NCBI GenBank assembly: GCA_017617065.1
Contig: JAFZWP010000013.1
Span: forward strand, 1 to 64,000
DNA from: Bacilli bacterium
GTDB lineage: Bacteria; Bacillota_I; Bacilli_A; ML615J-28; CAG-698
Direction: 5' to 3'
DNA length: 64,000 bases
Position 1 is the first letter of the stretch. Every line of letters begins with the position of its first letter. The notes beneath the pieces were generated by a model. The model was not told where the DNA came from. It did no database searches and was given only the letters and a program-made list of their open reading frames with translations. Positions 35,582-44,274 of the stretch are shown here, piece after piece. A program made the translations under genes and the position numbers.

Positions 35582-36451
35582 ATGAACATAAAAAAGTTAA
35601 ACAAAAAAGTAAACAAAAGTATCATTATTAGTATAATCGTTATCGCGATTGCAATAGCTACCATGATAATGGCTTATTTAAATATTGGTTATATAAATGC
35701 CTTAGAAGAAAACATTACTAATCAAGTAAAAATCTATACAATCGTTGTGTATGGATGTGTAGCCTTTTTACAAGCTGTATTTTATATTAAGAATTTTAAA
35801 AAGCCTGGTGCTTTTAGATTTATATTATTTGCAATAGTAAGTGTAGCATGTAGCGCAATAGTTGCGATATTTAATGATTACCCTTGGGCTTACATAGTAG
35901 CATCAATTTTATTCTTTGGCGTAGCAATTCTTGGTAGACTTATTTCTATTGTGAAAGTAAGAACACCTAGAAATATCTTAATAAATATCTTACTATTAGT
36001 AATCTTTGGTGCAATTTTAGTAGCATCACTAACTAGATTAAATGAACCTAACAAACTATTCTCTACTACTATGGTTTGTGCAACAGTCGTAGTTATAACT
36101 ATGTGTTATATCTTAATTGAATCATTCCAGCGAATTAGATTACATAATATTAGTGAAATAATTAAAAGAACTTATGTATTCGAAATATTGCTTGGATTAC
36201 TTTCACTAATTGTTAGTTTTTCATTTATCTTTACATTATTTGAAGATATTAGTTTTCAAGATGCTTTATGGTACTGTTTTGCAGTCGTTACTACAATTGG
36301 TTTTGGTGATGTAACAGTTAAGACTATGATTTGTAGAATAATGTCGGTTGTGCTTGGAATGTATGGCTTAATCGTAGTAGCAGTTATCACATCAGTAATT
36401 GTCAATTATTATAACGAATCAAAAAATATCGATAAACAAATTAAAAAATAA
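35582..36451 (+). CDS. Potassium channel family protein
   Basis: A 289-residue membrane protein. Residues about 15-175 contain several hydrophobic helices, and the C-terminal part is a pore module: helix at about 197-217, selectivity filter TTIGFGD near 240, and an inner helix (GLIVVAVITSVIVNYY). No RCK or cyclic-nucleotide domain follows. This fits a 2TM-type pore with an added N-terminal helical region, not a clear S4 voltage sensor, as I see no Arg ladder. A -10 TATAAT (35553-35558) and AGAGG precede the ATG. It is the first plus-strand gene of the window. Confidence 0.85.
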   Translation: MNIKKLNKKVNKSIIISIIVIAIAIATMIMAYLNIGYINALEENITNQVKIYTIVVYGCVAFLQAVFYIKNFKKPGAFRFILFAIVSVACSAIVAIFNDYPWAYIVASILFFGVAILGRLISIVKVRTPRNILINILLLVIFGAILVASLTRLNEPNKLFSTTMVCATVVVITMCYILIESFQRIRLHNISEIIKRTYVFEILLGLLSLIVSFSFIFTLFEDISFQDALWYCFAVVTTIGFGDVTVKTMICRIMSVVLGMYGLIVVAVITSVIVNYYNESKNIDKQIKK

Positions 36452-36480
36452 AAAATATCACCTCTCGGTGATATTTTTTT
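36449..36480. terminator. Bidirectional terminator between channel and DUF368 genes
   Basis: Stem aaaaatatcacc/ggtgatattttt with a tctc loop and T runs on both strands, between two converging genes. Confidence 0.92.
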
Positions 36481-37393
36481 ACTCAATATTTTCTTCTTCT
36501 TTTTGATTTTTTTTAGATAAAACTGTTGGGATCACATAAACTAGCACTATACCTACAATAAACATAATACTTGCGATAATGTAACCTAATGCACCAGTTG
36601 AAGATATTTTATCAATGTAATCTTCATTTGTATAAATCAACCAAAATACCGCAAAAGGACTAGCTACTAAGATGCCTAATATTGACATATAAACAACTAC
36701 TGGCCATTTTTCTAATGCTTTCTTTAAAAACTTTGATATAGCTACAAGTCCAATTATAATACCAATCCCAAAGGCGCCAATGCACAGTAGTGATATCCAG
36801 TACCCATTAAAAGTAAACTTGACTAGTTCGATAATTAAACTCTTTATATGTGCCATTACAAAAAAGAAATAACCAAATATCATTAAAATTAGGGCACCAG
36901 ATAGTCCTGGTACTACCATGGCAGCTGCGCATAATGCTCCTAAAGCAAATAAAATAAGTGGTACATACCAATAAAATGTTTCATTATCAACGTTTTTATT
37001 TAAGAATGGTAATATTACTATTATTGAAGCAAAGATTACAAAACATATAATACTTATTATATTAATCTTTCCACTTTCCTTAATTAATTTTATAACTCCA
37101 GGATAACTTGCTATAACTAAACCAGTTATAAAGAAAGCAGTTTGAACAGGAAACAAACCAATTAACTCGCTAATTGCTAATATTCCTACAATTACGCCAA
37201 TTACCATACCAATTAAAAATGCCCAGCATTGCTTAAAAGTTTGTTTGAAGTTAGAAAACAAATCACCAAACATTGTGACAAATCTATCATATACCCCTAG
37301 TATTACGGCTGCTGTTCCACCGCTAAATCCGGGGATTAAGTTAGAGATGCCCACGCCAAAGCCTTTAAAGAAATCGATTATCTTATTTTTCAT
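36479..37393 (-). CDS. DUF368 protein, PopT-type undecaprenyl phosphate translocase
   Basis: A 304-residue polytopic membrane protein of DUF368. It has the two related motifs GISNLIPGFSGGTAAVILGVYD (near residue 15) and MVVPGLSGALILMIFGYFF (near 170). DUF368 proteins (PopT) and DedA proteins (UptA) were shown to recycle undecaprenyl phosphate across the membrane for wall synthesis, which suggests a wall-bearing cell. The start MKNKIIDFF is chosen for its AGAGG site; ten upstream codons would overlap the neighbouring terminator. The function here is by family only. Confidence 0.85.
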   Translation of the reverse strand: MKNKIIDFFKGFGVGISNLIPGFSGGTAAVILGVYDRFVTMFGDLFSNFKQTFKQCWAFLIGMVIGVIVGILAISELIGLFPVQTAFFITGLVIASYPGVIKLIKESGKINIISIICFVIFASIIVILPFLNKNVDNETFYWYVPLILFALGALCAAAMVVPGLSGALILMIFGYFFFVMAHIKSLIIELVKFTFNGYWISLLCIGAFGIGIIIGLVAISKFLKKALEKWPVVVYMSILGILVASPFAVFWLIYTNEDYIDKISSTGALGYIIASIMFIVGIVLVYVIPTVLSKKNQKEEENIE

Positions 37394-37410
37394 AATAACC
37401 TCTTTTATTA

Positions 37411-37446
37411 AAAATATTATCAATCATACAATTGATAATATTTTTT
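37411..37446 (-). terminator. Terminator after polysaccharide dehydratase gene
   Basis: Stem aaaatattatcaat/attgataatatttt with six-base loop and T run, directly after the stop of the dehydratase on the minus strand. Confidence 0.82.
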
Positions 37447-37452
37447 AATTAA

Positions 37453-39324
37453 TTAGTTCTTTTTATAATTATAAGTTGGAACTAATTTTTGTACTAATTC
37501 TCTTATGTTATCTTTTTCATTTACAGCAGCTTCTACTAATTCATTTAATTCTGCCATAAATGTTTCTTCATCATATTCAATAGGTTTACCGATGTGAATA
37601 AGATTATTGTCAGTAGTCTTTAATCCTTCTTCATCCATCAATAATTCTTCATATAGTTTTTCACCAGGACGAAGTCCAGTGATTTCAATCTTCATATCTA
37701 CATTAGGAGTATAACCAGATAATCTTATTAGATTTACAGCTAAGTCATAAATCTTAACTGGTTTACCCATATCTAGAACAAAGATTTCTCCACCTTTAGC
37801 ATAATACCCTGCTTGTAAAACTAAGCTAACAGCTTCAGGTATCGTCATAAAGAATCTAGTAATATCTTTATGAGTTACACAAACTGGTCCGCCATGCTTA
37901 ATTTGTTCTTTAAATAGTGGAATTACTGATCCATTAGAACCAAGTACATTACCAAATCTTACTGCTACAAACTCAGTGTTACCTGGAAGTTTGTTGGCAT
38001 GTTGAATAACCATTTCACAAATACGTTTACTAGCACCCATTATATTAGTTGGGTTAACGGCTTTATCAGTAGAGATTTGTAAAAATCTCTTAACGCCATA
38101 TTTAGCAGCACAATTTGTTAAAACAATTGCACCAATAACATTATTTTTAATGGCTTCATTAGGACTAGTTTCCATTAGTGGTACATGTTTATGAGCTGCT
38201 GCGTGATAAACTAGATCAGGTTTATATGTTTTAAACACAGCATCCATTTTAATTTCATCACATACATTAGCAATTAATACAAGTAGATTTAATCCACTAA
38301 CATCGCGTTTTAATTCTTGTTCGATTGCATAAGCATTATTTTCATAAAAATCTAGAATGATTAATTGCTTTGGTGAGCATTTAGCAATTTGACGACAAAG
38401 TTCTGATCCGATTGATCCACCGCCACCAGTAACTAATACTACTTTATCTTTTAAGTCAGCTTTAATTTCATCGTTGTTAACAACGATTGGATCTCTACCA
38501 AGTAAGTCTTCTACTTCTACATCTCTAATGCCTTTAAGTAAGCTTGCATCCTTAATTAATTGATATACACCGGGAAGTGTTTGAATATGACACTTAGTAT
38601 CTTGACAAACATGAATGATTTCAGCTACATCTTTAGCTTTCGCAGAAGGCATAGCAATAATAATTCTATCAATTTTAAATTTATTAGCTGCTTCAACGAT
38701 CTTTTCTCTACCGCCGTATACTTTAACACCTGATAGAGTGCTTCCTTGTTTTTCAATGCTATCATCGATTAAGCAAACTGGATCCATGTTTAAGCTTTTT
38801 TCATTTCTAATTTCTTTGATTAAAGCAATTCCAGCGTCGCCTGCTCCAATTATCATTACTTTAGTCATATTAGATTTATCTTCCACATACTTATTCTCAT
38901 AATCACCAATTACATGGCGAATACCACGATATCCAAATCGTATAAAGAACGAGAAAATCATTTGCAGTAAGAAGAATACAAAGCACCATCTAAACATTAA
39001 AAGTTGGAATGAATCAACTACATTATTAGCAATTGCCATTACACTACAGTTGATTACAAGTGTAACAAGTGATGCTGCTACAATTCTAACTGCTTCATTG
39101 ATGCTTGCATATTTCCATAAGCTAGAATAAATTCTTAGAGCAATATTTGCAAGTATTGCAATAACTGTAATTATAAATGAATAGATAAATACATGATGAT
39201 AATCAGGTTCACCACTACCATTTACAATATATTCAGCTAAAAACGAACTAGTCATCAAAGTAACTATATCGTATGCTAAAAGCAACATCATCTTAAATTG
39301 ACGACCTTTAAAGAAATTCTTCAT
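37453..39324 (-). CDS. Membrane nucleoside-diphosphate-sugar 4,6-dehydratase (CapD/PglF-like)
   Basis: A 623-residue protein. Four membrane helices (about 10-130), a Rossmann-type CoA-binding-like domain with IIGAGDAG (about 150-270), then an extended SDR domain with VTGGGGSIGSELCRQI, VYHAAAHKHVPLME and STDKAVNPTNIMGASKR. The Met-x3-Lys in place of Tyr-x3-Lys is typical of UDP-GlcNAc 4,6-dehydratases such as PglF/WbpM. Product: an UDP-4-keto-6-deoxy sugar for surface polysaccharide or glycoprotein. Neighbouring genes could supply UDP-HexNAc, but it has its own promoter and terminator. Confidence 0.92.
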   Translation of the reverse strand: MKNFFKGRQFKMMLLLAYDIVTLMTSSFLAEYIVNGSGEPDYHHVFIYSFIITVIAILANIALRIYSSLWKYASINEAVRIVAASLVTLVINCSVMAIANNVVDSFQLLMFRWCFVFFLLQMIFSFFIRFGYRGIRHVIGDYENKYVEDKSNMTKVMIIGAGDAGIALIKEIRNEKSLNMDPVCLIDDSIEKQGSTLSGVKVYGGREKIVEAANKFKIDRIIIAMPSAKAKDVAEIIHVCQDTKCHIQTLPGVYQLIKDASLLKGIRDVEVEDLLGRDPIVVNNDEIKADLKDKVVLVTGGGGSIGSELCRQIAKCSPKQLIILDFYENNAYAIEQELKRDVSGLNLLVLIANVCDEIKMDAVFKTYKPDLVYHAAAHKHVPLMETSPNEAIKNNVIGAIVLTNCAAKYGVKRFLQISTDKAVNPTNIMGASKRICEMVIQHANKLPGNTEFVAVRFGNVLGSNGSVIPLFKEQIKHGGPVCVTHKDITRFFMTIPEAVSLVLQAGYYAKGGEIFVLDMGKPVKIYDLAVNLIRLSGYTPNVDMKIEITGLRPGEKLYEELLMDEEGLKTTDNNLIHIGKPIEYDEETFMAELNELVEAAVNEKDNIRELVQKLVPTYNYKKN

Positions 39325-39355
39325 CTAAATAGCCTCTTTTCATAAGTCTCAACCC

Positions 39356-39384
39356 ATTATACATAATTAATCATAATAAAGCAA
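39356..39384 (-). promoter_or_regulatory. Promoter of the dehydratase gene
   Basis: Minus strand -10 TATAAT (39356-39361) with extended TG, 17 bases, -35 TTGCTT (39379-39384); right after the terminator of the upstream unit. Confidence 0.7.
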
Positions 39385-39385
39385 G

Positions 39386-39409
39386 ATAAAAACTCCCTAT
39401 CAAGGGAGT
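39386..39409 (-). terminator. Terminator after uridylyltransferase gene
   Basis: Stem actccct/agggagt with atca loop and five T on the minus strand, four bases past the stop. Confidence 0.88.
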
Positions 39410-39413
39410 CTAA

Positions 39414-40139
39414 TTATTTATTATTTAGGTATTCTTCTTCAGCTTTATGTAAAGTATCTAAATCATTAATACCTACGAACTTCTCATAACAAGCAAATGG
39501 CAATGAATTTACTTTATGATTTTTTCCTATTATTTCTACGATATCAGTAAAGTAATATTCGCCACTTACGCTACTAGTTTTAACGTTATGCAATGCTTCA
39601 TACATAAGATGCATATCAACACAGTAAAGTCCGCTATTAACTTCATTAATCTTACGTTGTTCTTCAGTTGCATCTTTGTGTTCAATGATACGTTTAAATA
39701 CGCCATCCTCTTTATAGATTCTACCATATCCAGTTGGATCCGGTTGAATTGAAGATACTACTGTTAAAGCTACTTTAGTATCTAAAAAGTTATTAATTGT
39801 TTCATTAATAATACTACTATCTACTCTTGGCATATCACCAGGAAGTACTACGCATAAAGCATCATTATCATCAACTAATCCTTCAGTACATAATACTGCA
39901 TGACCAGTTCCTAATTGTTGATCCTGGATTGCGTATTTTACAGAATCACCAAGGATATCATAAATGTATTCTTTTTTATAACCTACAATAACGATAATAT
40001 CATCAAAATTACATTTTTTACATTCTTCAACGATTCTTAAAACCATTGGTTTGCCAGCAAATAGATGAGCACATTTAGGCTCTTCACTTTTCATTCTTGT
40101 GCCTTTACCAGCAGCAAGGATAATAGCATATTTTTTCAT
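39414..40139 (-). CDS. Nucleotidyltransferase, GlmU N-terminal domain only
   Basis: A 241-residue sugar-1-phosphate uridylyltransferase. The signature LAAGKGTRMKSEEPK opens the protein, followed by QQLGTGHAV, LPGDMPR, GYGRI, IIEHKDAT and NSGLYC, all as in the pyrophosphorylase half of GlmU. The left-handed beta-helix acetyltransferase half of GlmU is absent; the frame stops cleanly at 241. It therefore needs an already acetylated substrate. The gene 15 bases upstream encodes a NahK-like kinase that would supply HexNAc-1-phosphate, giving UDP-HexNAc. Confidence 0.9.
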   Translation of the reverse strand: MKKYAIILAAGKGTRMKSEEPKCAHLFAGKPMVLRIVEECKKCNFDDIIVIVGYKKEYIYDILGDSVKYAIQDQQLGTGHAVLCTEGLVDDNDALCVVLPGDMPRVDSSIINETINNFLDTKVALTVVSSIQPDPTGYGRIYKEDGVFKRIIEHKDATEEQRKINEVNSGLYCVDMHLMYEALHNVKTSSVSGEYYFTDIVEIIGKNHKVNSLPFACYEKFVGINDLDTLHKAEEEYLNNK

Positions 40140-40154
40140 TTTTTTCTTCTTTCT

Positions 40155-41294
40155 TTATTCGTTATCTAGAGTATATTCAGGACCGAAATCAAGTTCTTCT
40201 AGAATCTTACGAATAATACCATTAATTGCTTGTTCGTTCTTTTCTAATTCTTTAACAAATTGTAATTGGCATCTAGCACGTTCTAAATTGTGTTTAGGAC
40301 GAGCAATCTTGAAGTATTCATCACCATTAATATAGTCATTTAAGAAACGCATAGATATTTCTAAGGCGATGATTTGACAAGATTTATATAAACCCCTTAC
40401 TTCTTCAGGAACAATTAAGTTCTTTACTTCTTTTAGGAATGCTCTAGTAAATGCTTCGAAGAAGTCAAGTCTTACATGAACTTTAGTTAAATCAACTTCA
40501 TCTTCTTCAGCTGTACATGCACCAATTCTAATAGCATCACCAAAATCAAATAACATTGATCCTCTCATAACTGTATCTAAATCAATTAAGCAAATTGCTT
40601 TACCAGTCTTATCATCAATTAAAACATTACTTGGCTTTGTATCGTTGTGAGCAACACGACGGGGAATCCTCTTTTCATCAATTCTTAAAGTAATCCAGTT
40701 CATACATGAAGCACGATCACGAATTGCTTTAATTTCCTTTTTACATTCCTCAACTCTACCGACACGGTCAAGCTTTACATCATCTAAGAAATGACGATAA
40801 CGATATGGAGTATCGTGGAAATGAATAATTGTTTCATCTAATACACGTGTATGGAAACCAGATAACATACATTGGAATTCACCAATTGCTCTACCAATTT
40901 CAGCAAACATTTCTGGAGTATCTACATTTTGATAAGCAGTAGCATCATCAATATATTGAAGACAACGCCAATAATTATCATTTCTAATTACGATATCTTG
41001 ATCATATCTTGATTTAACAACATTTAATACAGCACGATTAGGATCTTTTCCTTCATATATTACTTTCTTACGAATATAATCAGTAACTTCAGTAATATTA
41101 TGCATAACGCCAAAAGGGCTTGGAAATACAAAGTTATTGATTCTTTGTAGAATGTACAATGCCTCTGGCATTGTGATAAGATATGTAGAATTAATATGGC
41201 CACCATTTAATTCGCGAATTTCAACAATCTTATCAACATTCACAAATTCCGCAGCGACTTTTCTTAATTCGGCTAATCTTTCACCATCAATCAT
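40155..41294 (-). CDS. N-acetylhexosamine 1-kinase-like phosphotransferase (NahK family)
   Basis: A 379-residue kinase of the aminoglycoside phosphotransferase fold. The segments ELNGGHINSTYLI, YILQRINNFVFPSP, RVAHNDTKPSNVLID (catalytic HND) and LIDLDTVMRGSMLFDFGDAIR match NahK of bifidobacteria, which phosphorylates GlcNAc/GalNAc at C1 during use of host milk and mucin glycans. AAGGAG at ten bases supports the start. It precedes the uridylyltransferase and follows mscL by 24 bases. Specificity within the family (GlcNAc, GalNAc or another sugar) is inferred. Confidence 0.82.
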   Translation of the reverse strand: MIDGERLAELRKVAAEFVNVDKIVEIRELNGGHINSTYLITMPEALYILQRINNFVFPSPFGVMHNITEVTDYIRKKVIYEGKDPNRAVLNVVKSRYDQDIVIRNDNYWRCLQYIDDATAYQNVDTPEMFAEIGRAIGEFQCMLSGFHTRVLDETIIHFHDTPYRYRHFLDDVKLDRVGRVEECKKEIKAIRDRASCMNWITLRIDEKRIPRRVAHNDTKPSNVLIDDKTGKAICLIDLDTVMRGSMLFDFGDAIRIGACTAEEDEVDLTKVHVRLDFFEAFTRAFLKEVKNLIVPEEVRGLYKSCQIIALEISMRFLNDYINGDEYFKIARPKHNLERARCQLQFVKELEKNEQAINGIIRKILEELDFGPEYTLDNE

Positions 41295-41318
41295 TTGAAA
41301 AATTCTCCTTAAAATATT

Positions 41319-41840
41319 TTATTCTTTTGCCTTTAATAAGTCTCTAATTTCAGAAAGTAATTTAATGTCTTCAGGAACAACAGGTTCTGCAGGCGCAGGT
41401 TCTGGTTCTGGAGCTGGTTCTTCAGCTTGTTTCTTAGCTTCAAGTTCTGCTTTAGCTTTTTCAGCTTTAGCTTTAGCAGTGTTAATAGCCTTAACAATAA
41501 TAAATAATACTAATGCTGTTGCTAAGAATGTAATAATAGCACTAATAACTTCGCTCCATAAAATGGCAACTTCTTCCCTTGCAGCTACAATTACTTCGCC
41601 TGTAACTGCATCAGCAACTTCAGCTACAGCTGGTTTTAATACAGTTTTGAAAGTTCCAGATTCCCCAATTGGAATTAATGAAATAAGTGGTTTTAATACA
41701 TAATTAACTACGGCAGTAATGATTGCTGTGAATGCAGCACCAATAATCATACCAACAGCTAAATCAAGAACACTTCCTCGACTAATAAATTCTTTAAATT
41801 CTTTAATTAAACCTTTTTTATTTGGATCTTTTTTACTCAT
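41319..41840 (-). CDS. mscL: Large-conductance mechanosensitive channel MscL
   Basis: Pressure-relief channel opened by membrane tension. Conserved are EFKEFISRGSVLDLAVGMIIG, the pore helix with FTAIITAVV, and a second helix (about 100-122). The periplasmic loop is longer than usual (with VAEVADAVTGEV), and the C-terminus is long, with a Lys/Ala/Glu helix and a Pro-Glu-Ala run (EEPAPEPEPAPAEP) before a final helix; 173 residues against about 130-150 normally. The start MSKKDPN is supported by AAGGAG at eight bases; a nine-codon longer start lacks a site. Confidence 0.93.
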   Translation of the reverse strand: MSKKDPNKKGLIKEFKEFISRGSVLDLAVGMIIGAAFTAIITAVVNYVLKPLISLIPIGESGTFKTVLKPAVAEVADAVTGEVIVAAREEVAILWSEVISAIITFLATALVLFIIVKAINTAKAKAEKAKAELEAKKQAEEPAPEPEPAPAEPVVPEDIKLLSEIRDLLKAKE

Positions 41841-41915
41841 ATTTGTGTCTCCTTTACACATATCCATTTTACCATATTTTTTTAAAAATGTATAGTTATT
41901 AACAAGTATTAACTA

Positions 41916-42755
41916 TTATCTTATTTCAATAATACCATTACACTCCATAACTGGGTGTTCTTTTATAACTTCCCCAACGCTATCTACAACAATCTTACCC
42001 GATTTTGGATTCTTAATTGAATCAACGTGACCAATAATTGTAGCTTCTACATCACTATATTCAAATGCTAGGTCACAATCTTCCATTGTACAATTAATTA
42101 GTTTTAAATTTTTAGCATAACATAAAGGTTGAGTTCCACTAATTTTACAATTAACTAAAGTCAATCCATCAGAAAACCAACCTAAATATTCACCCTTAAC
42201 AACCGAGTTTGATACTAATACATTCTTAGAATGCCAAAAAGCATCTTTAGTATCTAACACGCTATTTCTTATTTCCACATTCTCTGTATATTGATATGTA
42301 TATTTTCCTGATTGGAGAATATCCATACATTTAATGTTACTAGATTTTAAGAACAAATATTCACTATTAATCCTAGTGTCTACTAGTGTGACTTTATCGC
42401 ACATCCATCCAAATTCTTTAGAATCAATGTCACATCTTTCAATATATGTATTAATACTTTCTCTTAAACACTTAACACCAGTTATTTTAGTATTAATAAT
42501 CTTACCATCTTCCGCATACCAAATAGGAGCTCTACAGCCATCATTTAAAAAAGAATCAATAATTGAATACTTCTTTGCATGCCAAAGAGGATATCTAAGA
42601 TCAAAATTAGTATTCTTAACAATGATATCTCTAGTTTCTTTTAATGCTGATTCGCCATCTTCTTCACCTGCAAATCTACACTGTTCTACTAGCGCATCAG
42701 TTAAGTTATATAATGCTCTTTCTTCATCAAATGTTTTATTTTTAATTTCTATCAT
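41916..42755 (-). CDS. DUF3737 family protein
   Basis: A 279-residue cytosolic protein of the DUF3737 group, whose function is not established. The sequence is a run of short repeated strands of the kind SVLDTKDAFWHSKNVLVSNSVV and LVNCKISGTQPLCYAKNLKLINC, so a right-handed beta-helix similar to pectin-lyase or hexapeptide-like folds is likely. The start MIEIKNKTF is chosen because GAGG lies eight bases upstream; the longer frame runs over its own promoter. It is monocistronic and read from the promoter at 42774-42802. Confidence 0.85.
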   Translation of the reverse strand: MIEIKNKTFDEERALYNLTDALVEQCRFAGEEDGESALKETRDIIVKNTNFDLRYPLWHAKKYSIIDSFLNDGCRAPIWYAEDGKIINTKITGVKCLRESINTYIERCDIDSKEFGWMCDKVTLVDTRINSEYLFLKSSNIKCMDILQSGKYTYQYTENVEIRNSVLDTKDAFWHSKNVLVSNSVVKGEYLGWFSDGLTLVNCKISGTQPLCYAKNLKLINCTMEDCDLAFEYSDVEATIIGHVDSIKNPKSGKIVVDSVGEVIKEHPVMECNGIIEIR

Positions 42756-42773
42756 AATACTTACCTCTATCGC

Positions 42774-42802
42774 ATTATAACAAAGAGCAAATCTAATCGC
42801 AA
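42774..42802 (-). promoter_or_regulatory. Promoter of the DUF3737 gene
   Basis: Minus strand -35 TTGCGA (42797-42802), 17 bases, -10 TATAAT (42774-42779). Confidence 0.75.
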
Positions 42803-42850
42803 ATAAAATACTTTTTTTATTTATTCCATCATACATTTTTAAAAAAACAC

Positions 42851-42879
42851 TTGCATAAAATGCCCCAATTTGTTATAAT
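42851..42879 (+). promoter_or_regulatory. Promoter of tRNA-Gly
   Basis: -35 TTGCAT (42851-42856), 17 bases, perfect -10 TATAAT (42874-42879), 15 bases before the tRNA. Confidence 0.85.
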
Positions 42880-42894
42880 GGTAAAGTAAGTTGT

Positions 42895-42969
42895 GCAGGT
42901 ATAGTACAACGGCTAATATGCGGCCTTGCCATGGCTGAGATGCGAGTTCGATTCTCGTTACCTGCTCCA
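42895..42969 (+). tRNA. tRNA-Gly (anticodon GCC)
   Basis: Cloverleaf built by eye: acceptor GCAGGTA/TACCTGC, anticodon stem CGGCC/GGCTG around loop TTGCCAT (anticodon GCC), T-arm with TTCGATT, and encoded CCA at the 3' end. The D stem is short. It stands alone between its own promoter and a terminator. Confidence 0.93.
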
Positions 42970-42979
42970 TTGATATTTA

Positions 42980-43005
42980 GACTTTGAGAAATCAAAGTCT
43001 TTTTT
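42980..43005 (+). terminator. Terminator after tRNA-Gly
   Basis: Eight-base stem gactttga/tcaaagtc with gaaa loop and six T. Confidence 0.93.
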
Positions 43006-43063
43006 ATTTATATTCAAGACTTTTAATTCAATTAATGTTATAATTTTATTAGGAGATAAAAAA

Positions 43064-44152
43064 ATGCGCAAATTACTTCATAAACTAAAAAATTATATAT
43101 GTTATTGTGGAATTGAAAAAGATGAATACAATACAATAAAAAAAGAAGCTTATATTTCTAACTTCGGTGTTTGGAAAGTATTACACATTTTAATGTTTGC
43201 TGCTTTTGGATTTTTATTCATAGGCTCGCTATTTTCTGATTCAATGAAGGTTAATATGGTAACCTACTTAGTAGCTTTCTCATATTCTTTAGTTTCATCA
43301 ATCTTATTCTTGTTTGTATTCAAAAAAGATGCATTGATAGCACAATTCTATATTTATTTATCAATCCTATTATTATTCGTAATCTCAGCCCTAATCGCTA
43401 CAAAAAGGCCCGATAATTTAGCTGTAACATTTATGGTATTACTCGTTCTTACGCCAATGTTTATGATTGATAAACCATATTATATGTCAATAGTTTTAAT
43501 CATTGCATCTATCATCTTCTTAGTTTGGATAAAAGATGTTAAATCTCATGAAAACTGGATTGGTGATATGGTAAATGCGATTACATTTTGTTCAATTGGA
43601 ATATTTATTCATATAATATCTAATTCAATTCGAATTAAAGAATTCATATATATGCGTAAGATTAATATTCAAAAGGATACTGATGATTTAACTGGATTAA
43701 TGAATAAAGGTGCAATCATTAGAAATATCAATGAATTCTTAGCTACATCTAATAATAAAGGTATCTTGTTTATGTTAGATGTAAACAAATTCAAATCAAT
43801 AAATGATACTTACGGGCATGATGTTGGTGATGATGTTTTAAAACAAATTGGTGAATATTTAGCTAATAAATTCTCTAAATCAAGAATCATTGGCCGTTTT
43901 GGCGGTGACGAATTCATTATCTTCGTAGAAGGTGAAAATGATTTAGCAGTTGCTACCAATTTAGCAAAAGATATATGTAAAGATGTAGCAAAATACATTA
44001 AAACTCCGGATTATAACCGCCAAGTAAATGTAACAATAGGTATTGCTATCTATCGTGGTGAAGAAAAGTATTATTCAGAAATCTTTAAAAAAGCTGACAT
44101 TGCCTTATACAATGCCAAAAATAAAGATAAATGTGATTATTTAATTTATTAA
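43064..44152 (+). CDS. Membrane diguanylate cyclase (GGDEF)
   Basis: Predicted to make cyclic di-GMP. Residues about 35-190 hold about six membrane helices with little extracellular sequence; the GGDEF domain (about 195-360) has DTDDLTGLMNKGAI at its start and the intact catalytic GRFGGDEF, then VTIGIAIY. No RxxD inhibitory site precedes GGDEF (the sequence is SRIIG), so product inhibition may be absent. No other c-di-GMP gene is in the window. AGGAG and -10 TATAAT (43039-43044) precede the ATG. Confidence 0.93.
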   Translation: MRKLLHKLKNYICYCGIEKDEYNTIKKEAYISNFGVWKVLHILMFAAFGFLFIGSLFSDSMKVNMVTYLVAFSYSLVSSILFLFVFKKDALIAQFYIYLSILLLFVISALIATKRPDNLAVTFMVLLVLTPMFMIDKPYYMSIVLIIASIIFLVWIKDVKSHENWIGDMVNAITFCSIGIFIHIISNSIRIKEFIYMRKINIQKDTDDLTGLMNKGAIIRNINEFLATSNNKGILFMLDVNKFKSINDTYGHDVGDDVLKQIGEYLANKFSKSRIIGRFGGDEFIIFVEGENDLAVATNLAKDICKDVAKYIKTPDYNRQVNVTIGIAIYRGEEKYYSEIFKKADIALYNAKNKDKCDYLIY

Positions 44153-44178
44153 GCAAAGCATTATGCTTTGCTTTTTTT
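44151..44178 (+). terminator. Terminator after diguanylate cyclase
   Basis: Ten-base stem aagcaaagca/tgctttgctt with tta loop and a T run, overlapping the stop codon. Confidence 0.92.
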
Positions 44179-44220
44179 CTTAAAGATTACTTAACTTTAA
44201 AAACATAAAACGCTTAACAT

Positions 44221-44250
44221 TTGACTAGTTTATATAAATCATTTTATAAT
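44221..44250 (+). promoter_or_regulatory. Promoter of the MacB-like ABC gene
   Basis: -35 TTGACT (44221-44226), 18 bases, -10 TATAAT (44245-44250), followed by an AGGAG ribosome site before the ATG. Confidence 0.8.
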
Positions 44251-44274
44251 TTAAAATGAATAGGAGCGTAAATT

